Source of the DNA: Nocardioides sp. SYSU D00038
Lineage (GTDB): Bacteria > Actinomycetota > Actinomycetes > Propionibacteriales > Nocardioidaceae
Assembly (NCBI RefSeq): GCF_016924665.1
Contig: NZ_JAFFJT010000016.1
Location: forward strand, 248,001 to 312,000
Direction: 5' to 3'
DNA: 64,000 nucleotides
Made by a program: the position numbers and the translations under genes. Below, in pieces: positions 33,577 to 42,005 of this stretch (the stretch's first letter is position 1; each line of letters starts with the position of its first letter). The notes under the pieces are model-generated. The model did no database searches, was not told the origin of the DNA, and saw nothing but the letters and a program-made list of their open reading frames with translations.

Positions 33577-34140
33577 TCAGAACGGCGGCTCGTCGGAGCC
33601 CACGCCGGGCGCGCCCCACGGGTCGGACGCCGGAGCGCCACCACCCTGGGAGCCGCCGCCCGCCGGAGCGCCCTGGCCACCCTGCTGGGGTGCCGGGGTG
33701 GCCCACGGGTCGTCGGCCGGCGCGGCGGACTGGCCGCCGCCACCACCGCCGGAGTAGCCGCCGCCACCACCCGAGCGCGAGGCGCGGGTGACCTTCGCCG
33801 TGGCGTACTTCAGCGACGGGCCCACCTCCTCGACCTCGAGCTCGATGACGGTGCGCTTCTCGCCCTCCCGGGTCTCGTACTGCCGCTGCTTGAGGCGGCC
33901 CTGGACGACGACCCGCATGCCGCGCTGGAGCGACTCCGCGACGTTCTCGGCCGCCTGGCGCCACACCGAGCAGGACAGGAACAGCGCGTCGCCGTCCTTC
34001 CACTCGTTGGTCTGGCGGTCGAAGGTGCGCGGCGTCGACGCGATCCGGAAGTTCGCCACGGCCGCCCCCGAAGGGGTGAAGCGCAGCTCCGGGTCGTCGA
34101 CGAGGTTGCCGACGACGGTGATGACGGTCTCGCCTGCCAT
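33577..34140 (-). CDS. ssb: single-stranded DNA-binding protein
   Basis: A 187-aa SSB. The OB-fold spans residues 1-115 ([63 protein letters not shown]). A Gly-rich, glutamine/proline-rich disordered linker follows, and the acidic C-terminal tip SDEPPF recruits replication proteins. It is essential in replication and repair and sits in the conserved rpsF-ssb-rpsR-rplI order. Confidence 0.97.
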   Translation of the reverse strand: MAGETVITVVGNLVDDPELRFTPSGAAVANFRIASTPRTFDRQTNEWKDGDALFLSCSVWRQAAENVAESLQRGMRVVVQGRLKQRQYETREGEKRTVIELEVEEVGPSLKYATAKVTRASRSGGGGGYSGGGGGGQSAAPADDPWATPAPQQGGQGAPAGGGSQGGGAPASDPWGAPGVGSDEPPF

Positions 34141-34253
34141 GCGGATCTCCTGGAGGTCTGTGGATCTGGGGTGCTCCCCCATCGTCGCCGGTGGCACCGA
34201 CAGGGGGAAGGGCTCGTCCACAGGGGACGAGGCCCGGACTGCTGGGCCGGGGC

Positions 34254-34544
34254 TCAGCGACCGTCCGGGCGGATCACCTTCGTGCGGAGGATCTGCTCGT
34301 TGAGCGTCAGCTGGCGGTCGAGCTCCTTGACGGTGGCCGGCTCGGCGTTCAGGTTGATGACGGCGTAGATGCCCTCGGCGTTCTTCTTGACCTCGTAGGC
34401 CAGCCGACGGCGACCCCAGACGTCGACGGACTCGACGGTCCCGCCGTCCTTCGTCACGACGTTCAGGTACTTCTCGAGCTGGGGAGCGATCGTGCGCTCC
34501 TCGAGGCTCGGGTCGAGGATGACCATGACTTCGTATGCACGCAA
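34254..34544 (-). CDS. rpsF: 30S ribosomal protein S6
   Basis: A 96-aa S6: [18 protein letters not shown] at the N-terminus, [29 protein letters not shown] in the core, and [20 protein letters not shown] at the end. The start chosen is TTG 34544, because GGAGG lies 10 nt upstream and this gives the usual N-terminus. An upstream GTG (34556) would overlap that ribosome site. It binds S18 and is the first gene of the operon. Confidence 0.93.
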   Translation of the reverse strand: MRAYEVMVILDPSLEERTIAPQLEKYLNVVTKDGGTVESVDVWGRRRLAYEVKKNAEGIYAVINLNAEPATVKELDRQLTLNEQILRTKVIRPDGR

Positions 34545-34573
34545 AGCGGTCTCCACCTCCTCTGGACTCGGCG

Positions 34574-34633
34574 GCCACGGTCTCTCCGTGGCAGGAGGGC
34601 TTGTGCGTCCCGCCCGCGTCGTGGGTACGACGC
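34574..34633 (-). promoter_or_regulatory. structured leader of the rpsF operon
   Basis: The ~140-nt leader contains two clean hairpins: GCCACGG/CCGTGGC (34574-34592, 5-nt loop) and GCGTCGT/ACGACGC (34616-34633, 4-nt loop). Leaders of this operon in other bacteria bind the S6:S18 complex through a CCG element. The first hairpin ends in CCGTGGCCGCCG in RNA sense, but a match to that motif is only suggestive. Confidence 0.35.
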
Positions 34634-34689
34634 CCGCGGGGTGCCGCCCGGCCCGGCCGCTCGGTGGGCCGGTCCTGACGGACAGGACA

Positions 34690-34719
34690 GGTTAACAGCG
34701 GGCGCCGACCCGCTCCCAA
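34690..34719 (-). promoter_or_regulatory. candidate rpsF operon promoter
   Basis: In minus-strand sense, -35 TTGGGA (34719-34714) and -10 TAACCT (34695-34690) are separated by 18 nt. The predicted start near 34683 leaves about 140 nt of leader before rpsF. This is the best sigma-70-like match in the gap. Confidence 0.5.
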
Positions 34720-34775
34720 TCGTGCCTGTGGACGAACGACGCCGCCGGGCGCCCGACCCGCCTAGCGTCCCGGGC

Positions 34776-35510
34776 GTGCGTCGCAGACGGGCCCCGCCGG
34801 TCGCCGGTCGCTACCTGCTCCTCGAGGAGATCGGGCGGGGAGCCGCCGGCGTGGTCCACCGCGCCCGCGACCTGCGCACCCGCCGGGTCGTCGCCGCCAA
34901 GGTGCTGGGCCCGGGTGCGCGGCCCGAACCCGCGCTGACCCTCGACCACCCCCACGTGCTGGTCCCGCACGACCGGGTCGTCGGCGTCGGCGTGGTGGTG
35001 CTCGCCTCCGACCTGGTGCGCGGCGGCAGCCTGGCCGCCCTCGCCCGCGAGCACGGCGCGCTCGCCCCCGGCTGGGTCGCCGCGGTGCTGGCCCAGCTGC
35101 TCGACGCGCTCGCCGCCGTCCACGCCGCCGGCCTGGTGCACGGCGACGTCAAGCCCGCCAACCTGCTGCTCGAGCCCACCGGCACCGGGCGGCCGCACCT
35201 GCGGCTCTCCGACTTCGGGGTCGCCGCGCCGGTCGGCCACCGGCGCGCCGGGCCCGTCGGCACCCTCGGCTACGCCGCCCCGGAGTGCCGGGTCGCCGGC
35301 CCGGCCGACCCCGCCTCCGACGTGCACGCCGCTGCGGTGACCGCGCGGGTGCTGCTCGACGACGCCGGGGCCCTCACGACGCTGCTCGACTCGATGCGGC
35401 GCGAGCCGCCCGAGCGGAGGCCGAGCGCCGTCGAGGCCGCCGCCCGGCTGCGTGAGCTGCCGCTGCCGCGAGGTGGCCGCTGGCCGGTGGTGCCGCGCCG
35501 CTGGGCGTGA
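34776..35510 (+). CDS. small soluble Ser/Thr protein kinase
   Basis: A 244-aa minimal Hanks-type kinase. The glycine loop GRGAAGVVHRA (20-30), Lys42 in VVAAKVLG, HGDVKPANLLL (His122-Asp124-Lys126, a variant of HRD), DFG 146-148 and GTLGYAAPE (162-170) are all present, so it should be active. The C-lobe is short, ending soon after helix F-like PERRPSAVEAAARLREL, and there is no TM helix or sensor domain. TAGCGT lies 7 nt before GTG 34776, which decides this start. Substrates unknown. Confidence 0.82.
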   Translation: MRRRRAPPVAGRYLLLEEIGRGAAGVVHRARDLRTRRVVAAKVLGPGARPEPALTLDHPHVLVPHDRVVGVGVVVLASDLVRGGSLAALAREHGALAPGWVAAVLAQLLDALAAVHAAGLVHGDVKPANLLLEPTGTGRPHLRLSDFGVAAPVGHRRAGPVGTLGYAAPECRVAGPADPASDVHAAAVTARVLLDDAGALTTLLDSMRREPPERRPSAVEAAARLRELPLPRGGRWPVVPRRWA

Positions 35511-35578
35511 CGCTCGGTCGACCCCCGCTCAACCGACCCCGCTCAGCTGGCCCCTCAGCTGGCCCCTCAGCCCACCCC

Positions 35579-36355
35579 TCAGTCGACCCCGCGCACGTCG
35601 ACCCCGGCGGCCCTCAGCTCCGCGACCGCCCGCGGCGGCGCCTCGGCGTCGGTGAGCACCGCGGTCACCTCGGCCAGCGGCACCACCTCGAAGGCCGACG
35701 CGGCGCCGATCTTCTCGCCGCTGCCGAGCACGAAGGTCTCGGCCGAGCGCTGCACCCAGGCCCGCTTGACCGCCGCCTCGTCGGCGTCGCCGGTGGTCAG
35801 CCCGGCCGTGGGGTGCACCCCGGTGACGCCGAGGAAGAACACGTCGGCGGTGATCCGGCCGATCGCCTCGTGGGCGGCGGCACCCGCGGCGACCACGGAG
35901 TGCTTGAACAGCCGCCCGCCCACGACGATCACCTCCACGCTCGGGTGGGTGGCGAGCTCCACCGCGACCGTGGGGCTGTGGGTGACCACGGTCGCGACCA
36001 GGTCGGGTGGCAGCTGCCGGGCCAGCTCGCGCGCCGTCGTGCCGCCGTCGAGCGCGACCGTCTGGCCGGGGCGGACCAGCGACGCCGCCAGCCGTGCGAC
36101 GTCGGCCTTCGCGCCCCGCCCGATCGCGGTGCGCGCGACGAAGTCGGCCACCGCGGGCGAGGCGGGCAGCGCGCCGCCGTGCACCCGCTGCACCCGGCCC
36201 TCCGCGGCGAGCTCGCGCAGGTCGCGCCGGATGGTGTCCTCGGAGAGGTCGAGCCGGGCGGCCAGCTCCTTGGCGACCACCCGCCCGTCGGCGCGGAGCA
36301 GGTCGAGGATCAGGTCCTTGCGCTGGGCGGCGAGCACGCCCGCCACTCTAGCCAT
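35579..36355 (-). CDS. DeoR/GlpR family transcriptional regulator
   Basis: A 258-aa regulator. The N-terminal winged helix is RKDLILDLLRADGRVVAKEL followed by LDLSEDTIRRDLREL; the HTH signature is clear. The C-terminal DeoR sensor domain (TVALDGGTTARELARQLP, TADVFFLGVTGVHPTAGLTTGDADEAAVKRA) binds a phosphorylated sugar. AAGGAG lies 9 nt before the ATG. The target is probably its own divergent promoter and the DUF4406 gene; the sugar phosphate is unknown. Confidence 0.88.
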   Translation of the reverse strand: MARVAGVLAAQRKDLILDLLRADGRVVAKELAARLDLSEDTIRRDLRELAAEGRVQRVHGGALPASPAVADFVARTAIGRGAKADVARLAASLVRPGQTVALDGGTTARELARQLPPDLVATVVTHSPTVAVELATHPSVEVIVVGGRLFKHSVVAAGAAAHEAIGRITADVFFLGVTGVHPTAGLTTGDADEAAVKRAWVQRSAETFVLGSGEKIGAASAFEVVPLAEVTAVLTDAEAPPRAVAELRAAGVDVRGVD

Positions 36356-36397
36356 GCACGCTTCTCCTTGCTTCTGCACGTTTCTGCACGCTATTGT
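36356..36397. promoter_or_regulatory. divergent promoter region with repeated TGCACG motif
   Basis: For the plus gene, TTGCTT (36368-36373) and TATTGT (36392-36397) are 18 nt apart, and the ATG follows 6 nt after the -10. For deoR, TAGCGT on the minus strand (36388-36393) overlaps the other -10. TTCTGCACG occurs twice between them, with a third partial GCACG next to the deoR start: a plausible DeoR-family operator. Confidence 0.55.
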
Positions 36398-36403
36398 CGG
36401 GGC

Positions 36404-36796
36404 ATGACGAACTCGACGAACCGCCCCCTGCTCATCCTCATCGCCGGCCCCTACCGCTCGGGCACCGGCGACGACCCCGACCTGCTCGCTGCCAACCTGC
36501 GCGCCCTCGAGGCCGCGGCCTGGCCGATCTTCCGCGCCGGCCACGTGCCGATGATCGGCGAGTGGGTGGCGCTGCCGGTCGCCCGCGGCGCCGGCTCGAC
36601 CCGGGTCGGCGACGCGGCCTCGGAGCGGGTGCTCTACCCCACCGCCGAGCGGCTGCTCCAGCACTGCGACGCCGTGCTCCGGCTCCCCGGCGCCAGCACC
36701 GGTGCCGACCAGGACGTCCGGATCGCGCGCGAGCGCGGCCTGCCGGTCTTCGAGCGGGTCGAGGACGTGCCGGGGTACGTCGCCGAGGCGGCCTGA
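36404..36796 (+). CDS. DUF4406 family protein (nucleoside deoxyribosyltransferase-like fold)
   Basis: A 130-aa protein of the DUF4406 type, related in fold to nucleoside 2-deoxyribosyltransferases. LILIAGPYRSGTGDDPDLLAANLRALE, RAGHVPMIGEWVALP and CDAVLRLPGASTGADQDVRIARERGLPVF are characteristic. It probably binds a nucleotide or sugar nucleotide; reaction not established. It is transcribed leaderless from a promoter shared with the divergent DeoR regulator, suggesting sugar- or nucleoside-controlled expression. Confidence 0.75.
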   Translation: MTNSTNRPLLILIAGPYRSGTGDDPDLLAANLRALEAAAWPIFRAGHVPMIGEWVALPVARGAGSTRVGDAASERVLYPTAERLLQHCDAVLRLPGASTGADQDVRIARERGLPVFERVEDVPGYVAEAA

Positions 36797-36857
36797 CCGG
36801 TCTGGTCCGGCGCTCCGAGGGGGTGACCCGCCGCCGCGGCCTGCCTACCGTGAGCCC

Positions 36858-37466
36858 ATGCACCGCCGGCAGCACCCCGGGCAGCACCCTGGGCAGCACC
36901 CTGGGCAGCCATCTGGGGAGCGCCGTCGCCGGGGCGGCGTCGTCGCGGCCCTGGCCGCGGCGGTGCTGCTCCTCGGCGGCTGCGACGACGACCTCGCCGC
37001 GGGACCGCTCCGCACGCCCGCCGCCTCTCCCGTCGGTGCGACGCCGACCGGCAGCCCGAGCGCGTCGCCGGCGGCGGCCACCACCTCCGACGGGGGCTGC
37101 GAGCACCTCCCCGTGGCGGCCGTGACCGCGGCGTTCGGCGAGGAGATGGAGCTGGTCACCGCCGCTCCGGCCACCTGCCTGTTCCAGTCGGCGGCCGAGC
37201 CGATGGCGACGTCGCTGACCCTCCACGTCACGCAGCTCTCGGTCGACCAGGACGACTACGCCCAGGGCACCCGCGAGCTGTGCGAGAGCCCGGCCACCGA
37301 GGTCGAGGCCGGCGAGATCGCCTTCGCGTGCCTCACCTTCGTCGGGCCGCAGGGCTACGTGTTCGCCGACGACGCCAGCGTGCTGCTCGACGTCGCCACC
37401 GAGGCCGAGCCGACCACCGGCGTCGCGATCGCCGCCGAGCTGCTGACCGCCGTGCTGCTGCCCTGA
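36858..37466 (+). CDS. hypothetical lipoprotein
   Basis: A 202-aa lipoprotein. The cytoplasmic N-terminus has three QHPG repeats encoded by a tandem 12-bp repeat (about 36873-36910). A hydrophobic stretch GVVAALAAAVLLLGGC follows, with lipobox LLGGC, then a Ser/Thr/Pro linker and a C-terminal domain with four Cys (GGCEHLPVAAVTAAFGEE, ATCLFQSA, RELCESP, FACLTFVGP). Fold resembles small actinobacterial DUF3558-type lipoproteins, but the assignment is weak. TACCGT lies 6 nt before the ATG. Confidence 0.65.
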   Translation: MHRRQHPGQHPGQHPGQPSGERRRRGGVVAALAAAVLLLGGCDDDLAAGPLRTPAASPVGATPTGSPSASPAAATTSDGGCEHLPVAAVTAAFGEEMELVTAAPATCLFQSAAEPMATSLTLHVTQLSVDQDDYAQGTRELCESPATEVEAGEIAFACLTFVGPQGYVFADDASVLLDVATEAEPTTGVAIAAELLTAVLLP

Positions 37467-37557
37467 CCCTGGCTGGTCCGACGACACCCGGTCCGACGAC
37501 GCCCGGTGCCGGTGCCGGGCCGGTCGGCCCGTCGGCACCGGTCCCTACGATGGCGCC

Positions 37558-38358
37558 ATGAGCACCGCCCTCGCCATCGGCGCCCACGTCGACCAGACCG
37601 ACCCGATCGCGGAGGCGAAGGCGCGCAACGCCCCGCTGGTGCAGTTCTTCCTCGGCGACCCCCAGGGCTACCGGGGCCCCGAGATCCGCTACGCCGGCGG
37701 CGCGGAGGGGCTCCGGGCCGACGCCGAGGCCGCCGGCATCGACCTCTACGTCCACGCCCCCTACATCGTCAACGTCGCCACCACCAACAACCGGGTGCGG
37801 ATCCCCAGCCGCAAGCTCCTCCAGCAGCACGTCGACGCCGCGACCGCGATCGGCGCCAAGGGGCTGATCGTCCACGGCGGCCACGTCGGCAAGGACGACG
37901 ACCCCGAGAAGGGCTTCGACAACTGGCGCAAGGCCGTCGAGGCCACCGACCTCACGCTGCCGCTGCTCATCGAGAACACCGCGGGCGGCGACAACGCGAT
38001 GACCCGCTACCTCGACCGGATCGGGCGGGTGTGGGACGCGATCTCCGCGGCCGAGGGCTTCGACATGGTCGGCTTCTGCCTCGACACCTGCCACGCCCAC
38101 GCCGGCGGCAACCCGCTCGAGACCGTGGTCGACGACGTCCGCGCGATCACCGGCCGGATCGACCTGGTGCACTGCAACGACAGCCGCGACGAGTTCGACT
38201 CCGGCGCCGACCGGCACGCCAGCTTCGGGGCGGGGCGGATCGACGCCGACCTGCTCGCCGGCGTGGTCCGCGACGCCGGCTCGCCGGTCGTCTGCGAGAC
38301 CCCGGGCGGGGCGGCCGAGCACGCCGCCGACTTCGCCTGGCTGCGCGAGCGCCTCTGA
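37558..38358 (+). CDS. nfo: endonuclease IV-family apurinic/apyrimidinic endonuclease
   Basis: A 266-aa TIM-barrel AP endonuclease of the Nfo family acting in base-excision repair. Zinc-binding motifs are visible: VHAPYIVN, VHGGHVGK, PLLIENTAGG, GFCLDTCHAHAGG, LVHCNDSRDEFDSGADRHAS and VCETPGG. Length is typical. TACGAT lies 6 nt before the ATG, consistent with a leaderless message. It is convergent with the lipase-like gene across a strong hairpin. Confidence 0.9.
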   Translation: MSTALAIGAHVDQTDPIAEAKARNAPLVQFFLGDPQGYRGPEIRYAGGAEGLRADAEAAGIDLYVHAPYIVNVATTNNRVRIPSRKLLQQHVDAATAIGAKGLIVHGGHVGKDDDPEKGFDNWRKAVEATDLTLPLLIENTAGGDNAMTRYLDRIGRVWDAISAAEGFDMVGFCLDTCHAHAGGNPLETVVDDVRAITGRIDLVHCNDSRDEFDSGADRHASFGAGRIDADLLAGVVRDAGSPVVCETPGGAAEHAADFAWLRERL

Positions 38359-38388
38359 GACCGCGCTCCGGCACCGGCTGCCGGCGCG

Positions 38389-38431
38389 CGCCGAGTCGTC
38401 GTCACTCGTGACGAGTGACGACGAGTCGGCG
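38389..38431. terminator. bidirectional hairpin between nfo and the lipase-like gene
   Basis: Two 20-nt arms (38389-38408 and 38412-38431) pair with one mismatch around a 3-nt loop; the core is GTCGTCGTCACTCG. It lies 30 bp after the nfo stop and 25 bp beyond the stop of the opposing gene, ideal for terminating both transcripts. Confidence 0.75.
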
Positions 38432-38455
38432 GGATGGGGGTCGGCCGGCCCGGCG

Positions 38456-39667
38456 TCAGCGCGCCGGCAGGTGCTCGTAGAGCCAGGACAGCGCGCTGGC
38501 GGGGTCGACGGTCGCGTGACCGGCGCCCTCCTGGAGGTCGACCTCGATGTCGGCGCCGCGCGCACGGGCCGCGGCGACCACCGGCTGGGTCCACGCCATC
38601 GGGATGATCGAGTCGGCGTCGCCGAGCACCACCAGCATCGGTGCGGCCGTGGGCCCACCCCGCACGGCCAGGCCGCCGACCAGCTCCTCGAGCCGCTGCC
38701 GCGCCCGGGGTGACTCCGGTGCCATCTCGCGGTCGCCCATCCTGCCCATCGCGGCCAGGCGGTCGCGCCGCGACTCCTCCGAGCACTCCGCCAGCAGGTC
38801 CCAGTCGGCCTTGGTCGCGCCGCGCCGGTAGTCGTCGAGGTCGAGGTCGGGGTGGGTGCGGCCCAGCGAGGCCAGCAGCCACTGCAGGAGCGGCAGCTGG
38901 TCGCGGGTCATCGTCCCGTCGGCCGCGGCGGCCACCAGCCCCCGCATGTCTGCTGCCGGCACCATCGCCACCACGCCCACCGGCGGAAGCTCGGGGGCGT
39001 ACGACGGCGCCTGCTCGTTGGCGCCCCACGCGGCGCCGCCGCCCTGCGAGCCGCCGACCGCCGCCCAGCGCTTCCCGAGGTCGGGGTAGACCCGACGCGC
39101 GGCACGCACCGCGTCGATGACGTTGCGCCCGGCGACGGCGTTGTCGAGGTAGGGGTGCGGCTCGCCCTTGACCCCGAGCCCGGCGTAGTCGGTGAGCGTG
39201 ACGGCGTACCCCCGGTCGACGAGGATCTCGACGAGCTGCCACTGCTTGCCCAGGGTCGCGGGGTCCGACGACGGCGCGCACTCGGGCTGGATGCCCAGCG
39301 AGCCGTGGGCCACCGAGACCACCGGCCAGCCGCCGTCGGGCGGCGCGCCGCCGGGCTTGACCACGACGCCGGTCACCGGGACCAGGCCCGCCTCCGCGCC
39401 GGCGGAGCGGTAGACGACCTTGGCGGCCTCGACGCCCTCGCTCGACAGCGTGCGCGGCAGCGTGGGGAGGGTCTCGGCGCGGATCACCGAGCCCGGGCCG
39501 GTGCCGCCGGTGACGTCGATCGGCTCCGGCTCGCGGGACTCCTCGACCATCCGGACGACCTGCCAGGCACCGATGCCGAGCAGCACGACCAGCACCAGCG
39601 CGCCGGCCACCCAGGCGACGACGGTGCGGGGGCGGCGCCGACGCCGTCCGGACCTCCGATAGGGCAC
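38456..39667 (-). CDS. membrane-anchored alpha/beta hydrolase, secretory-lipase-like
   Basis: A 403-aa hydrolase. After a basic start (YRRSGRRRRRPRT) one TM helix (VVAWVAGALVLVVLLGIGAW) would anchor it outside the membrane. The alpha/beta-hydrolase domain shows VVSVAHGSLGIQPECAPS, YAVTLTDYAGLGVKGEPHPYL and the nucleophile elbow GGSQGGG. MLVVLGDADSIIP supplies the acid and GAGHATVDPA the His. The pattern matches the LIP/secretory lipase family. Likely an extracytoplasmic esterase or lipase; substrate unknown. The start codon (GTG) is the weakest point, as no ribosome site or -10 is obvious. Confidence 0.78.
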   Translation of the reverse strand: MPYRRSGRRRRRPRTVVAWVAGALVLVVLLGIGAWQVVRMVEESREPEPIDVTGGTGPGSVIRAETLPTLPRTLSSEGVEAAKVVYRSAGAEAGLVPVTGVVVKPGGAPPDGGWPVVSVAHGSLGIQPECAPSSDPATLGKQWQLVEILVDRGYAVTLTDYAGLGVKGEPHPYLDNAVAGRNVIDAVRAARRVYPDLGKRWAAVGGSQGGGAAWGANEQAPSYAPELPPVGVVAMVPAADMRGLVAAAADGTMTRDQLPLLQWLLASLGRTHPDLDLDDYRRGATKADWDLLAECSEESRRDRLAAMGRMGDREMAPESPRARQRLEELVGGLAVRGGPTAAPMLVVLGDADSIIPMAWTQPVVAAARARGADIEVDLQEGAGHATVDPASALSWLYEHLPAR

Positions 39668-39796
39668 CCGCTGAGCCTTGCACAGCGGCGGTGCCCCGCA
39701 CGTCCGGGGTCTCCCCGACCGGACCCCCACCGAACCCCCGGCCCCGACCCGCGACGCGGGCCCCGGCGGCGGAGGGGGGCGCAGTAGCGTGGCCGG

Positions 39797-40948
39797 GTGC
39801 CCCGACCCACGCCGCGGACCACCGTCCGGACCATCACCGAGCAGGAGCACCTCGACTTCCTCCGGCAGCAGCGCTCGGCCAGCTTCCTGCAGACCCCGGC
39901 CTGGGGCCGGGTGAAGTCGGAGTGGCGCCGCGAGTCGCTCGGCTGGTACGACGACGGCGCCCTCGTGGGGGCGGCGCTGGTGCTCTACCGCCAGCTGCCA
40001 CGGCTGCGCCGCTACCTCGCCTACCTGCCCGAGGGACCGGTGCTCGACTGGGACCGGCCGCTGGCCGACGTGCTCGACCCGATGGTGCGCCACCTGCGCG
40101 GGCAGGGCGCCTTCGGCGTCCGGATGGGCCCACCCGTCGTGACCCGCCGGTGGAGCGCGGCGCAGGTCAAGCAGGGCATCGCCGACCCGGCCGTGCGCCG
40201 GCTCGGCGACGTGCCGCCGCAGGAGACCGACGAGACCGGCCACCGGGTCGTGGCCGAGCTGGCCCGGCTCGGCTGGCGGCACCAGGCCGCCGAGGGCGGC
40301 TTCTCGGCCGGCCAGCCGCAGTACGTCTTCCAGGTCCCGCTGCGCCATCCCGACGGCACCGCCAAGACCGAGCCCGAGGTGCTCGCCGGCATGAACCAGC
40401 TGTGGCGGCGCAACATCAAGAAGTCGGTCAAGGAGGGCGTCGAGGTCCGCCGGGCCGCCCCCGACGAGCTCGAGGCGGAGCTCGCGGCGTTCCACGACCT
40501 CTACGTCCACACCGCCGAGCGCGACCACTTCACCCCGCGCCCGCTGTCGTACTTCCGCACCATGGTCGAGGCGCTCGGCAGCGAGGAGCCCGACCGGATC
40601 ACCCTCTGGTCGGCCCGCCACGAGGGCGACCTGGTCGCGGCGACGATCGCGATCCGGGTCGGCGCCCACGCCTGGTACTCCTACGGCGCCTCCTCCACCC
40701 ACAAGCGCGAGGTGCGCGGCTCCAACGCCGTGCAGTGGGCGATGCTCACCGACGCGCTGGCCGCCGGCGCCGACGTCTACGACCTGCGCGGCATCACCGA
40801 CACCCTCGACGCCGACGACAGCCACGTCGGCCTGATCCAGTTCAAGGTCGGCACCGGTGGCGAGGCCGTCGAGTACGCCGGGGAGTGGGACCTGCCGGTC
40901 AACCGGCTGCTGTACCGGGCCTTCGACCTCTACATGAGCAGGCGGTGA
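39797..40948 (+). CDS. FemX/FemAB-like peptidyltransferase
   Basis: A 383-aa Fem-family aminoacyltransferase with two GNAT-like subdomains. SFLQTPAWGRVKSEW, the PEGPVLDWDRP segment, GMNQLWRRNIKKSVKEGVEVRRA and YDLRGITDTLDADDSHVGLIQFKVGTGGEAVEYAGEWDLP are conserved. The helical insertion between the halves is short. Such enzymes use aminoacyl-tRNA to build peptidoglycan cross-bridges on lipid II. Its partner, 4 nt downstream, is an alanine-racemase-like gene. TAGCGT 6 nt before the GTG supports this start. Confidence 0.85.
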   Translation: MPRPTPRTTVRTITEQEHLDFLRQQRSASFLQTPAWGRVKSEWRRESLGWYDDGALVGAALVLYRQLPRLRRYLAYLPEGPVLDWDRPLADVLDPMVRHLRGQGAFGVRMGPPVVTRRWSAAQVKQGIADPAVRRLGDVPPQETDETGHRVVAELARLGWRHQAAEGGFSAGQPQYVFQVPLRHPDGTAKTEPEVLAGMNQLWRRNIKKSVKEGVEVRRAAPDELEAELAAFHDLYVHTAERDHFTPRPLSYFRTMVEALGSEEPDRITLWSARHEGDLVAATIAIRVGAHAWYSYGASSTHKREVRGSNAVQWAMLTDALAAGADVYDLRGITDTLDADDSHVGLIQFKVGTGGEAVEYAGEWDLPVNRLLYRAFDLYMSRR

Positions 40949-40952
40949 CCCG

Positions 40953-41990
40953 ATGAGCCTCACCCTCGCCGTCGACGGGGAACGCTGGCGCGGCCACCTG
41001 CGCTCGGTCGCCGCGACCACCCCCGGGCTGGTGCCGGTCGCCAAGGGCAACGGCTACGGGTTCGGCCGGGGCCGGCTGGCCCGCAAGGCGCAGTGGCTCG
41101 CCGACCAGGGCCTCGGGGTCGACACCCTGGCGGTCGGCACCTACGAGGAGCTGCCGGAGGTGGCGTCGCGGTTCGCCGGGTCGCTGCTGGTGCTGACCCC
41201 GTGGCGACCCTGGGTGGCGGACCTCGACCCCGGTCTCGCCCGGCGGGTGGTCCACACCGTCGGCCGGCTCGACGACCTCGCCGCGCTCCGCGAGCGCGAC
41301 CCCGCCGCCCGGGTGGTGCTCGAGCGGCTCACCAGCATGAAGCGCCACGGCTTCTCGGGCGACGACCTGCGCACCGCGCTCGCCTCCGGCCGCCACGAGG
41401 GCGTCGCCGTGCACCTCCCGCTCGCGGCCGGCGCCCACCTGCCCGAGGTGGAGCGGCTGCTCGGCGAGGCCGGGAACACGATCGGCGCGCTGTGGGTCAG
41501 CCACCTGACCGCCGACGAGCTGGGGCGGCTGCGGTCGGCGTACCCCTCGCTCGTCGTCCGGCCCCGGGTCGGCACGGCGCTGTGGCTCGGCGACCGCGAC
41601 GCGCTGCAGGTGACCGCGACCGTCCTCGACGTCCACCCGGTCGCCAGGGGCGAGGCGTACGGCTACCGCGGCCGCCGCGCCCCCCGCGCCGGTCACCTCG
41701 TCGTCGTCAGCGGCGGCACCGCCCACGGCATCGGCCTCGAGGCCCCCACCGGCCAGGGCTCGGTGCGCGCCCGCGCCGCCACGGTCGCCCGCGGCAGCCT
41801 CGACGCCCTGGGCCGGGTGCGCTCGCCGTTCACCATCGACGGCGAGGCGCGCCTGTTCGCCGAGCCCCCGCACATGCAGGCCTCGATGCTCTTCCTCCCC
41901 GCCGGGGCCCGGGTGCCGGCCGTCGGCGACCGGGTGCCCGTCCGGGTCCGCTTCACCGCCACCGACGTCGACCGGGTCGAGATCACCTGA
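40953..41990 (+). CDS. alanine-racemase-like PLP protein
   Basis: A 345-aa protein with the fold-III PLP barrel of alanine racemases. The internal-aldimine lysine is Lys31 in VPVAKGNGYGFGRG. VVLERLTSMKRHGF, RPRVGTALWLGDRD and a C-terminal beta domain (ARLFAEPPHMQASMLFLPAG) follow, resembling the racemase cap. It is divergent from housekeeping Alr, so racemisation of alanine is not certain. Separation from the Fem-like gene is only 4 nt, so a joint role in peptidoglycan bridge chemistry is likely (inference). Confidence 0.78.
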   Translation: MSLTLAVDGERWRGHLRSVAATTPGLVPVAKGNGYGFGRGRLARKAQWLADQGLGVDTLAVGTYEELPEVASRFAGSLLVLTPWRPWVADLDPGLARRVVHTVGRLDDLAALRERDPAARVVLERLTSMKRHGFSGDDLRTALASGRHEGVAVHLPLAAGAHLPEVERLLGEAGNTIGALWVSHLTADELGRLRSAYPSLVVRPRVGTALWLGDRDALQVTATVLDVHPVARGEAYGYRGRRAPRAGHLVVVSGGTAHGIGLEAPTGQGSVRARAATVARGSLDALGRVRSPFTIDGEARLFAEPPHMQASMLFLPAGARVPAVGDRVPVRVRFTATDVDRVEIT

Positions 41991-42005
41991 CGCCCTCCCC
42001 CTCCC

